NCBI RefSeq assembly: GCF_037055275.1
Contig: NZ_CP146343.1
Coordinates: 196,001-260,000, forward strand
Direction of reading: 5' to 3'
Source: Pseudomonas sp. ML2-2023-3
GTDB lineage: Bacteria; Pseudomonadota; Gammaproteobacteria; Pseudomonadales; Pseudomonadaceae
Length of the DNA: 64,000 nt
Shown here: in pieces, positions 9,895 to 20,767 of the stretch
How positions within the stretch are numbered: the first letter of the stretch is position 1
Layout of the letters: each line of letters begins with the position of its first letter
Notes under the pieces: generated by a model
What the model saw: only the letters and a program-made list of their open reading frames with translations
Databases searched by the model: none
What the model was told of the DNA's origin: nothing
Made by a program: the position numbers and the translations under genes

Positions 9895-11798
9895 CAGGTC
9901 AGCACCTGCGCCAGGTTGCCTTTGGATTCAAGCCAGGTCTTGCGGTCACCGGCGCGTTTCTTGGCCAGCAGCATGTCCATCATCTCTGACGTGGCGGCGA
10001 AGTCTTCAAGGGTCAGTTGCACCAAGCGACGGGTGTTTGGGTCCATCGTGGTTTCGCGCAGTTGCGGCGGGTTCATCTCACCCAGCCCCTTGAATCGCGT
10101 GACCTGTGGCTTGCCGCGTTTTTTCTCGGCGACCAGTCGGTCAAGGATGCCATCACGCTCGGCTTCGTCCAGGGCGTAGAAAATCTCCTTGCCCAGGTCA
10201 ATGCGGTACAACGGCGGCATCGCCACGTAAACGTGACCGGCGTCCACCAGCGGACGGAAGTGCTGAACGAACAACGCGCACAGCAAGGTGGCGATGTGCA
10301 GACCGTCGGAGTCGGCGTCGGCAAGGATGCAGATTTTGCCGTAACGCAATTGGCTCATGTCAGCCGCGCCCGGATCGACACCGATCGCGACGGCGATGTT
10401 ATGGACTTCCTGACTGGCCAGGACTTCGCTGCCGTCAACTTCCCAGGTGTTGAGGATCTTGCCGCGCAACGGCAGGATCGCCTGGAATTCCTTGTCTCGT
10501 GCCTGCTTGGCCGAGCCGCCTGCGGAGTCACCTTCCACCAGAAACAGTTCAGAACGCATCGGGTCCTGCCCGGCGCAGTCGGCCAGCTTGCCCGGCAAGG
10601 CCGGCCCCTGGGTAATCCGCTTGCGCTCGACCTTCTTGCTGGCCTTGAGCCTGCGCCCGGCATTGTTGATTGCCAGCTCAGCCAGTTGCATGCCCAGCTC
10701 GGGATTGGCATTGAGCCACAGGCTGAAGGAATCCTTGATCACGCCCGATACAAACGCCGCCGCTTCACGGGAGGACAGACGCTCTTTGGTCTGCCCCGAG
10801 AACTGCGGCTCCTGCATTTTCATCGACAGCACGAACGCAATGCGCTCCCACACGTCTTCGGGCGCCAGCTTCACGCCGCGCGGCAGCAGGCTGCGGAACT
10901 CGCAGAACTCGCGCATCGCATCGAGCAAGCCCTGACGCAGACCGTTGACGTGAGTACCGCCTTGAGCCGTGGGGATCAGGTTGACGTAGCTTTCCTGAAC
11001 ACTGTCACCGCCCTCAGGCAGCCACAGCAAAGCCCAGTCGATGGCTTCTTTATTACCGGCCAGGCTGCCGCAGAACGGCTCATTGGGCAGGCGTTCAAAT
11101 TCGCTGACCGCGTCAACCAGGTACGAGCGCAGACCGTCTTCGTAATGCCACTCGACCTTTTCGCCGGTGTTTTTGTCTTCAAAGCTGACCAGCAGCCCCG
11201 GACACAGTACAGCCTTGGCCTTGAGCACATGCTTGAGGCGGCTGACCGAAAACTTGGGCGAGTCGAAGTACTTCGGGTCCGGCGCGAAGTACACGCTGGT
11301 ACCGGTGTTGCGCTTGCCGACCGTACCGATGACTTCCAGATCGGTCGCTTTATAGCCATCGGCGAAGGTCATCTGGTATTCGTTGCCGTCACGCTTGACC
11401 TTGACCCGAACCAGTGTCGACAGCGCGTTGACCACCGAAATCCCCACGCCGTGCAGGCCGCCGGAGAACTGATAGTTTTTGTTGGAGAACTTGCCACCCG
11501 CGTGGAGCTTGGTAAGGATCAGCTCGACACCTGACACGCCCTCTTCAGGGTGGATGTCCACAGGCATGCCGCGCCCGTCATCGCTGACTTCCAGCGAGTG
11601 ATCGGCGTGCAGGATGACTTGCACCGACTTGGCGTGACCGGCCAGGGCTTCGTCGACACTGTTGTCGATGACTTCCTGGGCCAGGTGGTTGGGCCGACTG
11701 GTGTCGGTGTACATGCCGGGGCGTTTGCGCACCGGGTCGAGGCCCGAGAGGACTTCGATGGCGTCGGCGTTATAAGAGCTAGCGCTGGGAGTGGCCAT
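9894..11798 (-). CDS. parE: DNA topoisomerase IV subunit B
   Basis: ParE supplies the ATPase of topoisomerase IV. The 634-residue protein shows the GHKL ATP-binding motifs in order: EVIDNSVDEALAGH, SDDGRGMPV and GLHGVGISVVNALS. It then has the transducer domain with QTKERLSSREA and the TOPRIM domain with EGDSAGGSAKQARD and DADSDG, ending with the short GyrB/ParE tail. Length matches E. coli ParE. Lies downstream of yqiA by 52 bases and overlaps the following gene by one base. parC lies two genes further on, so both subunits can come from one message. Confidence 0.97.
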   Translation of the reverse strand: MATPSASSYNADAIEVLSGLDPVRKRPGMYTDTSRPNHLAQEVIDNSVDEALAGHAKSVQVILHADHSLEVSDDGRGMPVDIHPEEGVSGVELILTKLHAGGKFSNKNYQFSGGLHGVGISVVNALSTLVRVKVKRDGNEYQMTFADGYKATDLEVIGTVGKRNTGTSVYFAPDPKYFDSPKFSVSRLKHVLKAKAVLCPGLLVSFEDKNTGEKVEWHYEDGLRSYLVDAVSEFERLPNEPFCGSLAGNKEAIDWALLWLPEGGDSVQESYVNLIPTAQGGTHVNGLRQGLLDAMREFCEFRSLLPRGVKLAPEDVWERIAFVLSMKMQEPQFSGQTKERLSSREAAAFVSGVIKDSFSLWLNANPELGMQLAELAINNAGRRLKASKKVERKRITQGPALPGKLADCAGQDPMRSELFLVEGDSAGGSAKQARDKEFQAILPLRGKILNTWEVDGSEVLASQEVHNIAVAIGVDPGAADMSQLRYGKICILADADSDGLHIATLLCALFVQHFRPLVDAGHVYVAMPPLYRIDLGKEIFYALDEAERDGILDRLVAEKKRGKPQVTRFKGLGEMNPPQLRETTMDPNTRRLVQLTLEDFAATSEMMDMLLAKKRAGDRKTWLESKGNLAQVLT

Positions 11799-11850
11799 AG
11801 GGTCTCGTCGTTAGTCGTAAATGAAAAATAAGGGCCATTCGACGGGTGCC

Positions 11851-12459
11851 TCAGAGGGCCGCGAAGTCGATGGTTTGAAACTGTTCGGCGCCAATCCCTG
11901 CAAAATTCAACAGATCAGGCAGTTGCTGGGCAAAACCTTGATAACTGTGGTCACCGCCCGCCTGAATACGCAATGTACACGCCGCGTAGTACTTTTCAGC
12001 GTAGCGGTAGTCCAGGGTTTCATCGCCAGTTTGCAACCACACCTGATACCGCTGCGGGTCTTGGGGGGCTGCCACTTCGAGTTCGGCCAGGGCCTGGACG
12101 TGATCGTGGGTCAATTCCCAGGTTTGGCCGCTGTAGTGGTTGGTCTGCGTGCCCAGATAACCGTCGAACATCCGATGCGGGCTGACGGCCGGGTTGACCA
12201 GCAAGGCCTTGAGGCCATGTTGTTCGGCCAGCCAGGTCGCATAGTAGCCGCCGAGCGAGCTGCCTACCAGCAATGGGCGGCCCAGCTGGCTGATTGCGGC
12301 CTGCAATTGGGCCATTGCCTCACGCGGATGGTGGTGCAAGGCAGGCACCCGCAGCTGCTCGGCAAGCCCCATGCGCTGCATCACCGAGATCAACTGTGTG
12401 GCCTTCTTGGACTCGGGGGCACTGTTGAACCCGTGGATATACAAGATGGAACCCGACAT
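11851..12459 (-). CDS. yqiA: YqiA-type alpha/beta-hydrolase (esterase)
   Basis: A 202-residue alpha/beta hydrolase. The oxyanion region YIHGFNSAPESKK is near the N terminus, the nucleophile elbow GSSLGGYYA near residue 70, and a late GGDHSYQGF supplies the catalytic His. This is the YqiA/YcfP family pattern, in E. coli linked to parE and cpdA as here. Members hydrolyse short-chain esters in vitro, but the natural substrate is unknown. Lies 95 bases after cpdA and 52 before parE on the same strand. Cytoplasmic: no signal peptide. Confidence 0.9.
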   Translation of the reverse strand: MSGSILYIHGFNSAPESKKATQLISVMQRMGLAEQLRVPALHHHPREAMAQLQAAISQLGRPLLVGSSLGGYYATWLAEQHGLKALLVNPAVSPHRMFDGYLGTQTNHYSGQTWELTHDHVQALAELEVAAPQDPQRYQVWLQTGDETLDYRYAEKYYAACTLRIQAGGDHSYQGFAQQLPDLLNFAGIGAEQFQTIDFAAL

Positions 12460-12554
12460 GCGATGACCCCCGAAGACACATTAAGCTGAACACAGCATCA
12501 AGAAAGACGCGCAGTTTAGCCTGACTCAGGGGCAATGACTCGCTTCAAGATATT

Positions 12555-13370
12555 TCAGTAATTGTTGGCGCTGTAATCCGGCTCGAACGAGAAATCAGCC
12601 AGGCGTGACACGCCGGTTTGCAGCGTGCCATCAGGCTGCAAGCGCAACCAGCGATAGCCCGGGGCCTCGTTGCTGACCTTGAAGTCCGGGCTGGCGACAG
12701 CAAACTGGATGCAGGTCGAGGGCGATGCCAGCAACCTGACACCGTTGCGTTGCTGATCGAACGGCTGGTGGACATGCCCCCAGAGCACCGCCCGTGCTTG
12801 TGGATAACGGTCCATGACCGACCAGAAATCCTTGGCATTGCGCAGACCAATCGGCTCCAGCCATTGGCAACCCACCGAGACCGGGTGGTGATGCAGGCAC
12901 ACCAGGTGATGGCGTTCGGGGGCTTCGCTCAAGGATTGCGCCAGCAGTTGCAACTGGTCGTCTTCCAGATAACCGGGGGTGGAATGGGGCACTGCCGAGT
13001 TGAGCAACGTAATGCGCCAATTGCCGATATCGACCACGGGCTCAAGCAGACGGCTTTGCACGGCCGCTTCGCGCATCTGCGCAATTTGGTCATGATTGCC
13101 GGGGATCCAGCGGGCAACGCCGCCCAGCGGTGACGTCATCCTGCGAAAGTGCTGATAGGCCTCGACGCTGCCGTCCTGGGTCAAGTCGCCCGTGGCCAGA
13201 ATGCCGTCGATGTGCGGTTGTTCGGCGCGAGCCAGATCGATCACCTGCTGCAGGCTTTGCGCAGTCTTGAGGCCGAGCAGGGAACCGTCTGCGTCAGCAA
13301 ACAAATGGCTGTCAGACAGCTGCACCAGCAGCACCGCATCTTCGGTGGTCAGCGTGGATACATTCGGCAA
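12555..13370 (-). CDS. cpdA: 3',5'-cyclic AMP phosphodiesterase CpdA
   Basis: Hydrolyses cAMP to AMP and so tunes Vfr/CRP-type signalling. The metallophosphoesterase motifs are all present: LSDSHLF, GDLTQD, PGNHD, LHHHPVS and GHVHQPF. I place the start at a TTG at 13370 (protein MPNVSTLTTEDAV..., 271 residues). GGGAGAG lies about 6 bases upstream of it, whereas an upstream TTG at 13400 has nothing comparable and would run over this site. Starting on TTG may lower expression. Part of the conserved nudF-DUF1249-cpdA-yqiA-parE run also seen in E. coli. Confidence 0.92.
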   Translation of the reverse strand: MPNVSTLTTEDAVLLVQLSDSHLFADADGSLLGLKTAQSLQQVIDLARAEQPHIDGILATGDLTQDGSVEAYQHFRRMTSPLGGVARWIPGNHDQIAQMREAAVQSRLLEPVVDIGNWRITLLNSAVPHSTPGYLEDDQLQLLAQSLSEAPERHHLVCLHHHPVSVGCQWLEPIGLRNAKDFWSVMDRYPQARAVLWGHVHQPFDQQRNGVRLLASPSTCIQFAVASPDFKVSNEAPGYRWLRLQPDGTLQTGVSRLADFSFEPDYSANNY

Positions 13371-13402
13371 GATGACTCTCCCGGGGGGTGTTGATTTCAA
13401 GG

Positions 13403-13855
13403 CTAGCGTACTTCTGCGTATTCATGCCCGCATGCCAGGCAATGGCTGAGCCACTCACCCAGAAACACATTGAGCTGGGCTTTTTCGTCGGGCTGGTGCA
13501 TGGCGATGTTGGGGTACGGGTAGATGCTGCGAAAGCGCCGGGCGTGCTCGGCAGCAACGACTTCAGCCATGCGCGCATCGTGATAAACCTGCACCTGCAA
13601 CTCGGGCACCGGCAACCACGGCAAGCTGTGTTCCTGACGGATTCGCAGGGTGCTGGTGTACGGGCAATCGAGGATCACCTCAAGCGTCAGCACGCCCAGC
13701 ATCTGGTCCCCCTGAGTCACGGCAATCCGGCGCGGGCCGGGTTGCTCACGCATTTCAGGCAACAAACGCATCAGGCGCGCATAGTTGGCCTCGCAGGCAG
13801 CCTGCAAACCGATCAGGTCGACTCGATAACGATCGCGAACCCCATTTACGACCAT
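13403..13855 (-). CDS. DUF1249 family protein (YqiB-like)
   Basis: A 150-residue soluble protein matching the DUF1249/YqiB family by length, by the N-terminal CEANYARLMRLLPEM and by the later block RFRSIYPYPNIAMHQPDEK. The family has no established biochemical role, but it is co-conserved between nudF and cpdA in gammaproteobacteria, as here. Its start overlaps the end of nudF by ten bases, which implies translational coupling. Two Cys and one His near the C terminus (CLACGHEY) could bind metal, but this is a guess. Confidence 0.85.
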   Translation of the reverse strand: MVVNGVRDRYRVDLIGLQAACEANYARLMRLLPEMREQPGPRRIAVTQGDQMLGVLTLEVILDCPYTSTLRIRQEHSLPWLPVPELQVQVYHDARMAEVVAAEHARRFRSIYPYPNIAMHQPDEKAQLNVFLGEWLSHCLACGHEYAEVR

Positions 13856-14463
13856 AACCCCCTCACTTCAGCGCGATTAAGCGCCAGCCATTGCAGGGCA
13901 ATAATGCTCGCTGCATTGGAAATACGTCCATCACGTACAGCTTGCAGCGCATCTTCGTACGCCCATACCGTTACACGAATATCTTCTGCCTCTTCTTCCA
14001 GCCCATGCAAGCCCCCCACACCCAAGGTGCTGCAACGCCCCAGAAACAAGTGAACAAACTCGGTACTGCCCCCCGGCGAAGGGAAATAGCGGGTGATGGG
14101 CCACAGTGACGAGAACACAAGACCGGCCTCTTCTTCGCCTTCACGGTGAGCGACTTCTTCGGGCACTTCAGCCTTGTCGATCAGCCCGGCCACCAGCTCG
14201 ATCAACCAGGGCGTTTGGGTCTTGCCCAGGGCGCCGACCCGGAACTGCTCGATCAGCACCACTTCATCGCGCTGGGGGTCATACGGCAGCACACATACCG
14301 CGTCATGGCGCACGAACACTTCACGACTGATCTCACGGCTCATGCCACCGGCAAAGAGTTCGTGACGCAGGTGCACGCGGTCCAGTTTGTAAAAACCCTG
14401 ATAACCGTTCTCGCGCTTTACGATCTCAACGGCACTTGGCGTGGCCTTGGTGATGTCAGTCAT
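13846..14463 (-). CDS. nudF: ADP-ribose pyrophosphatase (Nudix)
   Basis: Cleaves ADP-ribose to AMP and ribose 5-phosphate. The 205-residue protein carries a Nudix box starting at GLIDKAEVPEEVAHREG and ending EEEAGL, with the metal-binding REGEE core, plus the proline/hydrophobic features of the dimeric ADPRase type. ATG 14463 (MTDITKATPS) is chosen because AAGGGG precedes it by about 7 bases; the longer frame to 14586 is Pro/Ala-rich and unlike the family. First gene of the minus-strand run ending at parC. Divergent from the lipoprotein gene at 14684; the 220 bases between must hold both promoters, but I could not fix -35/-10 boxes. Confidence 0.93.
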   Translation of the reverse strand: MTDITKATPSAVEIVKRENGYQGFYKLDRVHLRHELFAGGMSREISREVFVRHDAVCVLPYDPQRDEVVLIEQFRVGALGKTQTPWLIELVAGLIDKAEVPEEVAHREGEEEAGLVFSSLWPITRYFPSPGGSTEFVHLFLGRCSTLGVGGLHGLEEEAEDIRVTVWAYEDALQAVRDGRISNAASIIALQWLALNRAEVRGLWS

Positions 14464-14683
14464 TGCAAACCCCTTACTGGCGAATTTCACCGGGGTGGCC
14501 CTCGGCATCGCGCATCCTAACGCGCCTGCACCTGCGGATGCAGCCTCTTTTATGACGCAGGGATAGACGGATCGCCTGCAAAACAACTCTAATTGACTCT
14601 ATCAAGCTTAGTGGCGAACCGATGCCCATGCTGGCAGTCGAACCACCATAATTTTCTCTTTCTTTCGACGATGAAGGACGACC

Positions 14684-15430
14684 ATGTCGCTTTTAAAGTT
14701 TGCCTCCATGACTTGCATCGCCCTGACCCTGGGTGCTTGCCAAAGCGTGTTTCAACCTTCGGCACAAAAGCCGCTGGCGTTTACCAATGACGCCTCGGAG
14801 CAGGTCAAATCCGGCTGCACTGGCCCGGACTGCCCGCTGGTGAATATCGACACCCTGCACTTTGCCGATGCTCCCAACCTCGACGCGCTGATCGAAAACC
14901 GCCTGTTGAAGATGACCGTAAACTCGCCCGACGACAAACTGGCGCCATCGCTCAACGCGTACCGCGAGCATTTCCTGCGCACAGCCGACAGCCGCAACAG
15001 CACCTACTTGCAAGCCAAGGTACGCGAGGAGCATGACGGTCTGGTGATTGTCGAGTTGTCCAGCTACCTGGACACCGGCGGCGCTCATGGCATGCCGGGG
15101 CGCGGCTTTATCAACTACTCGCGTAAAGAGCAGAAAGAAGTGACCTTGCAGGACATGCTCTTGCCGGGCCAGGAGCAAGCCTTTTGGGGGGCCGCAAAAG
15201 TGGCCCACAACAACTGGTTGATCAACAGCCATTACAGCAGCGACCCGGAATACGTCAAAAACTGGCCGTTCCAGAAAACCCCGCACGTGGCATTACTCAA
15301 GGACAACGTGGTCCTCAAATACGACGTGTACAGCATTGCGCCGTACTCTGAAGGTCATATTGAACTGAAGATCCCGTACTCGCGCCTGAACGGGATTCTG
15401 AAACCCGAGTGGTTCCCGGGCCGCGGGTAA
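14684..15430 (+). CDS. DUF3298 (RsiV-like) lipoprotein
   Basis: A 248-residue lipoprotein: signal MSLLKFASMTCIALTLGA followed by Cys in an LGAC lipobox. Residues of about 60-245 match the DUF4163/DUF3298 pattern (SSYLDTGGAHGMPG, then VTLQDMLLPG, then SIAPYSEGHIELKIPYS), the fold seen in the lysozyme-binding anti-sigma factor RsiV and relatives. There is no sigma-factor neighbour and no cytoplasmic domain, so it is not an anti-sigma factor. A periplasmic binding or structural role is more likely. Convergent with cytX, separated by a perfect palindrome. Confidence 0.8.
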   Translation: MSLLKFASMTCIALTLGACQSVFQPSAQKPLAFTNDASEQVKSGCTGPDCPLVNIDTLHFADAPNLDALIENRLLKMTVNSPDDKLAPSLNAYREHFLRTADSRNSTYLQAKVREEHDGLVIVELSSYLDTGGAHGMPGRGFINYSRKEQKEVTLQDMLLPGQEQAFWGAAKVAHNNWLINSHYSSDPEYVKNWPFQKTPHVALLKDNVVLKYDVYSIAPYSEGHIELKIPYSRLNGILKPEWFPGRG

Positions 15431-15444
15431 TCACCCCATCTCCC

Positions 15445-15470
15445 GTGGGAGCGGGCTAGCCCGCTCCCAC
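15445..15470. repeat. Perfect 26-bp palindrome, REP-derived
   Basis: GTGGGAGCGGGCT joined directly to its reverse complement, between the convergent lipoprotein gene and cytX. The sequence is the head of the REP unit found at 16786, 30398, 40128 and 50805. It may act as a weak bidirectional terminator. Confidence 0.85.
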
Positions 15471-15474
15471 AAGA

Positions 15475-16761
15475 TCATGCAACCGCTTTTGAGCGCCCTG
15501 CCACCCACTGCAACAACCCCGCCAGCAGCAACGCCGGCAACGTCGCGCCCACATCAGGCATAAAGTTCGCCAGCAGGTGATAAGTCACCACCCCGCCCAG
15601 CCATGCCAGCAAGGTCGTCCAGCGCATCAGGGTCGGGGCGACCCGGGCACTGCGCTTGCGCAGGATAAAGTGATCCACCAGGACCACCCCGAACAATGGC
15701 GCGAACACCGAGCCAATCAGCAGCAGGAAGTTCTGGTACTGCGCCAGCGGCGAAAAGCAGGCGATCAAGGTGCATACCACACCGATAGCCAAGGCCAGAT
15801 GCTCGACTTTCAAACGCAGCAACATCCCGCCGGACACCGCCGCCGAGTGAATATCGGCAAATGCGTTTTCGGACTCGTCGAGCAAGATCAGCAGCAGTGG
15901 AATTCCCAGGCCTGCCCCCGCCAGCGCCAACAGCAGCGCATTGACTTCACCGCTCGGCGCAAAGGCCAGGGTGTAGGCCACGCCCAGGCTCATCAGCCAG
16001 AAGTTGCCAATAAAGAAGCCCAGTGCCGTACCGCCAAACACACTGTTGGCGCGCTTGCCGAAGCGCGAATAATCCGCAATCAACGGCAACCACGACAGCG
16101 GCATGGCGATGGCAATGTCAAAACCCACGGCAAACGGCAGTGAGCCATCGCCCTTTTGTGCCCACAATGCGGGCAGGTCGGCCTTGGCGAACAAATTCCA
16201 GGTCAACCAGATGCAAGCCGCCAGCAGCAGCCAGATGCCCCATTTGCGCAAGACCTTGCGCACAAAGGTCAAAGGCCCGCTGACCGCAAGCAGCGTGGCC
16301 AGGGCGCCGAAAAACAGCGTCCACATCAAGGGGTTGCTCAACCAGCTGCCTTCATTGAAGGCCCGTGCACCCAGCAGGCTGGCCGCATCGCGCATCACAA
16401 TGATTTCGAACGAGCCCCAGCCGATCAGTTGCAACACGTTGAGCACGGCCGGGAGCATGGCGCCGCGGCTGCCGAGGCTGAGTTTCAGCGCGGCCATGGA
16501 CGACAGCCCGGTGTCGCTGCCGATCACACCGACCGAGGCCAACAACGACACGCCGACCAGCGTGCCGAGAAAAATCGCCAGCAATGAACCCGAAAGGCCC
16601 AGCCCCGGCGCAAGCAACGCGCCGGTCTGCAACACCATCAGGCCTATGCCGAGGGAGAACCACAGGGAAAACAGATCTCGACCGCCGAATACGCGCCGGT
16701 CCTGAGGGACAGCAAGGTCGGGAGAGTAGGTACTGGGTGTGTTCAATGGGTTGAATCTCAC
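15475..16761 (-). CDS. cytX: Putative hydroxymethylpyrimidine transporter CytX
   Basis: A 428-residue membrane protein with about 12 hydrophobic segments, of the nucleobase:cation symporter-1 (cytosine permease) family. The N-terminal block VFGGRDLFSLWFSLGIGLMV and the segment LQLIGWGSFEIIVMRDAASL are typical of the CytX subfamily. CytX members are tied to thiamine genes and thought to import hydroxymethylpyrimidine. That fits its place downstream of thiC on the same strand, so both probably share the TPP riboswitch. A REP pair separates the two genes and may reduce or process the distal message. Substrate is inferred from context, not shown. Confidence 0.88.
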   Translation of the reverse strand: MRFNPLNTPSTYSPDLAVPQDRRVFGGRDLFSLWFSLGIGLMVLQTGALLAPGLGLSGSLLAIFLGTLVGVSLLASVGVIGSDTGLSSMAALKLSLGSRGAMLPAVLNVLQLIGWGSFEIIVMRDAASLLGARAFNEGSWLSNPLMWTLFFGALATLLAVSGPLTFVRKVLRKWGIWLLLAACIWLTWNLFAKADLPALWAQKGDGSLPFAVGFDIAIAMPLSWLPLIADYSRFGKRANSVFGGTALGFFIGNFWLMSLGVAYTLAFAPSGEVNALLLALAGAGLGIPLLLILLDESENAFADIHSAAVSGGMLLRLKVEHLALAIGVVCTLIACFSPLAQYQNFLLLIGSVFAPLFGVVLVDHFILRKRSARVAPTLMRWTTLLAWLGGVVTYHLLANFMPDVGATLPALLLAGLLQWVAGRSKAVA

Positions 16762-16785
16762 AAATAGAGAGTTGCCTGAAAGCCC

Positions 16786-16872
16786 TGTGGGAGCGGGCTT
16801 GCTCGCGATAGAGTCGACACGGTTACACTCAAAGACCGTGACGTCTGCATCGCGAGCAAGCCCGCTCCCACA
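16786..16872. repeat. REP pair (inverted)
   Basis: Two exact inverted 24-base copies of TGTGGGAGCGGGCTTGCTCG+CGAT at 16786-16809 and 16849-16872, with a 39-base spacer. Located in the thiC-cytX gap. This is the classic Pseudomonas REP/REPIN arrangement (two REPs in opposite orientation). No adjacent RAYT transposase gene is present. Confidence 0.92.
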
Positions 16873-16887
16873 AGGGAACTGCTCACA

Positions 16888-18882
<1,995 letters not shown>

Positions 18883-18942
18883 TCACTTTTTGACCAATTG
18901 ATCCCGGACAGCACTCAAGAGGACTCGCCGGGAGACGAGAAA

Positions 18943-19032
18943 TCTTGTTCCCTACGCAGGCGTTAACCTGATCAGGTTCAACGGGATCCGAAATTATTCG
19001 ATCTCAGCCTCATAGCAAGGCACCCCGACAAG
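18943..19032 (-). promoter_or_regulatory. TPP (THI-box) riboswitch for thiC-cytX
   Basis: Read on the minus strand the element has the conserved TPP aptamer blocks in order: TCGGGGTGCC, GGCTGAGA, then CCCGTTGAACCTGATCAGG and CGCCTGCGTAGGGA. It senses thiamine pyrophosphate and is expected to repress thiC, and cytX if co-transcribed, when thiamine is plentiful. It lies 166 bases before the thiC ATG. The rest of the gap 19033-19209 must hold the thiC promoter and the divergent tolC promoter; no clear boxes were found. Confidence 0.96.
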
Positions 19033-19209
19033 AACCCGGCCAGTCTAGACAAGAGTGAGGCAGAACGCCAATCCCACAATTAATGCAGTGATGAAAGGCG
19101 TAACAATGGCATTGTTGCAAGGTGCCACCACTACTACACTCGCTACGGCTTGAAACCGCGAATCGGGCTCGGGCACTTATTTTTCGCAACCTTGAACTAG
19201 GGATCGCTC

Positions 19210-20646
19210 ATGCTGCGCAAACTATCACTGGCTATAGCCGTGTCTTGGGCGACCAGCGCAATGGCTCTGGATACAACCGCCCCATTGTCCAGTCAAAACG
19301 GGTTGGTCAGCGTTTACCACGAAGCGGTAGACAACAACGCGGACCTGGCTGCAGCCCGCGCCAATTACGCGGCTCAAAAGGAAGTGGTGCCCCAGGCCCG
19401 CGCCGGTTTGCTGCCCAACCTGTCCGGCGGCGCCGAGTCGAGTAATGTGCGCACCGCCATCGACCAGCCTTCGCTGACGACCACCCGCAGCGCCGTGGTG
19501 TACCAGGCCACGCTGGCACAACCGATTTTCCGGATTGATCGCTGGTTCCAGTTGAAAGCCGCCGAATCGATCAACGAGCAGGCCGCGCTGCAACTCTCGG
19601 CCACCGAGCAGAATTTGATCCTGCAGAGCGCCAACGCCTATTTCTCGGTGCTACGCGCCCAGGACACGCTGGCCGCGACCAAGGCCGAAGAAGCCGCCTT
19701 CAAGCGCCAACTGGACCAGTCCCGGGAGCGCTTTGACGTGGGCCTGTCGGACAAGACCGACGTGCTGCAATCCCAGGCCAGTTACGACACGGCACGGGCC
19801 AACCGGATGCTGGCTCAGCGTCAGGTAGAAGACGCCTTTGAATCCCTGGTCACCCTGACCAACCGCCAGTACAACGCGATTGAAGGCATGCGCCACACCT
19901 TGCCGATCCTGCCGCCGATGCCCAATGACGCCAAGTCCTGGGTCGACACGGCCGCACAGCAGAACCTCAACCTGCTGGCCAGCAATTACGCGGTCGATGC
20001 CGCCGAAGAAACCCTCAAGCAGCGCAAGGCTGGCCACGCGCCAACCCTCGATGCCGTCGCGCAGTACAAGACCGGGGACAACGACGCCTTTGGCTTGAGC
20101 AACCCCAATGCCCTCAACCAGCGTTATGGCGGCGACGTGTCGCAACGCAGCATTGGCGTGCAGTTGAACATCCCCATCTACAGCGGCGGCCTGACCAGCT
20201 CGCAAGTGCGTGAGTCGTACTCGCGCCTGGACCAGACCGAACAGCAGCGCGAAGCCTTGCGTCGCCAGGTGGTCGAAAATACCCGCAACCTGCACCGGGC
20301 GGTGAACACCGACGTTGAGCAGGTACAGGCGCGCAAACAGTCGATCATCTCCAACCAGAGTGCACTGGAAGCCACGGAAATCGGCTACCAGGTGGGCACG
20401 CGCAACATCGTCGACGTGCTTGACGCCCAGCGCCAGCTCTACAACTCGGTGCGTGACTACAACAACAGCCGTTATGACTACATCCTCGATAACCTGCGCC
20501 TCAAGCAGGCAGCGGGAACCTTGAACCCTGGCGACCTGGACGCACTGTCGCGCTACCTCAAGGCCGACTACAACCCGGACAAGGACTTCCTGCCGCCCGA
20601 CCTGGCCAAAGCAGCCGAAGCCAACTTGCGCTCACCGGGCAATTGA
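19210..20646 (+). CDS. tolC: TolC-family outer-membrane channel (OpmH-like)
   Basis: A 478-residue outer-membrane efflux/secretion duct with a signal peptide (MLRKLSLAIAVSWATSAMAL). The two OEP repeats of the TolC family follow: long Ala/Gln-rich helices and the paired motifs QATLAQPIFRIDRW and QLNIPIYSGGLTSSQ. By synteny with thiC it corresponds to P. aeruginosa OpmH. It would pair with inner-membrane ABC or RND pumps encoded elsewhere. ATG 19210 is preceded by TAGGGAT. The gene ends 121 bases before the giant DUF6543 gene on the same strand; a GC palindrome just after the stop could separate them. Confidence 0.93.
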   Translation: MLRKLSLAIAVSWATSAMALDTTAPLSSQNGLVSVYHEAVDNNADLAAARANYAAQKEVVPQARAGLLPNLSGGAESSNVRTAIDQPSLTTTRSAVVYQATLAQPIFRIDRWFQLKAAESINEQAALQLSATEQNLILQSANAYFSVLRAQDTLAATKAEEAAFKRQLDQSRERFDVGLSDKTDVLQSQASYDTARANRMLAQRQVEDAFESLVTLTNRQYNAIEGMRHTLPILPPMPNDAKSWVDTAAQQNLNLLASNYAVDAAEETLKQRKAGHAPTLDAVAQYKTGDNDAFGLSNPNALNQRYGGDVSQRSIGVQLNIPIYSGGLTSSQVRESYSRLDQTEQQREALRRQVVENTRNLHRAVNTDVEQVQARKQSIISNQSALEATEIGYQVGTRNIVDVLDAQRQLYNSVRDYNNSRYDYILDNLRLKQAAGTLNPGDLDALSRYLKADYNPDKDFLPPDLAKAAEANLRSPGN

Positions 20647-20767
20647 GCCAGCCCCTCCCGCAGGGGGGGATTCACAGAACTATCCAGCTACCACCCCTCC
20701 TTGTGAGCACCAGAAGTTAATACGGCACCGGTCGTGTGACCTTCTGGCACTCTCAAGGAACCCCCTT

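Noticed and set aside
14684..15430. RsiV-type anti-sigma factor
   Set aside because: The protein is a lipoprotein with only the periplasmic DUF3298-like part; it has no cytoplasmic sigma-binding segment and no neighbouring sigma gene.
16786..16872. CRISPR-like repeats (GTGGGAGCGGG units)
   Set aside because: Units occur as isolated inverted pairs, not as direct repeats with regular spacers, and no cas gene is present; these are REP elements.
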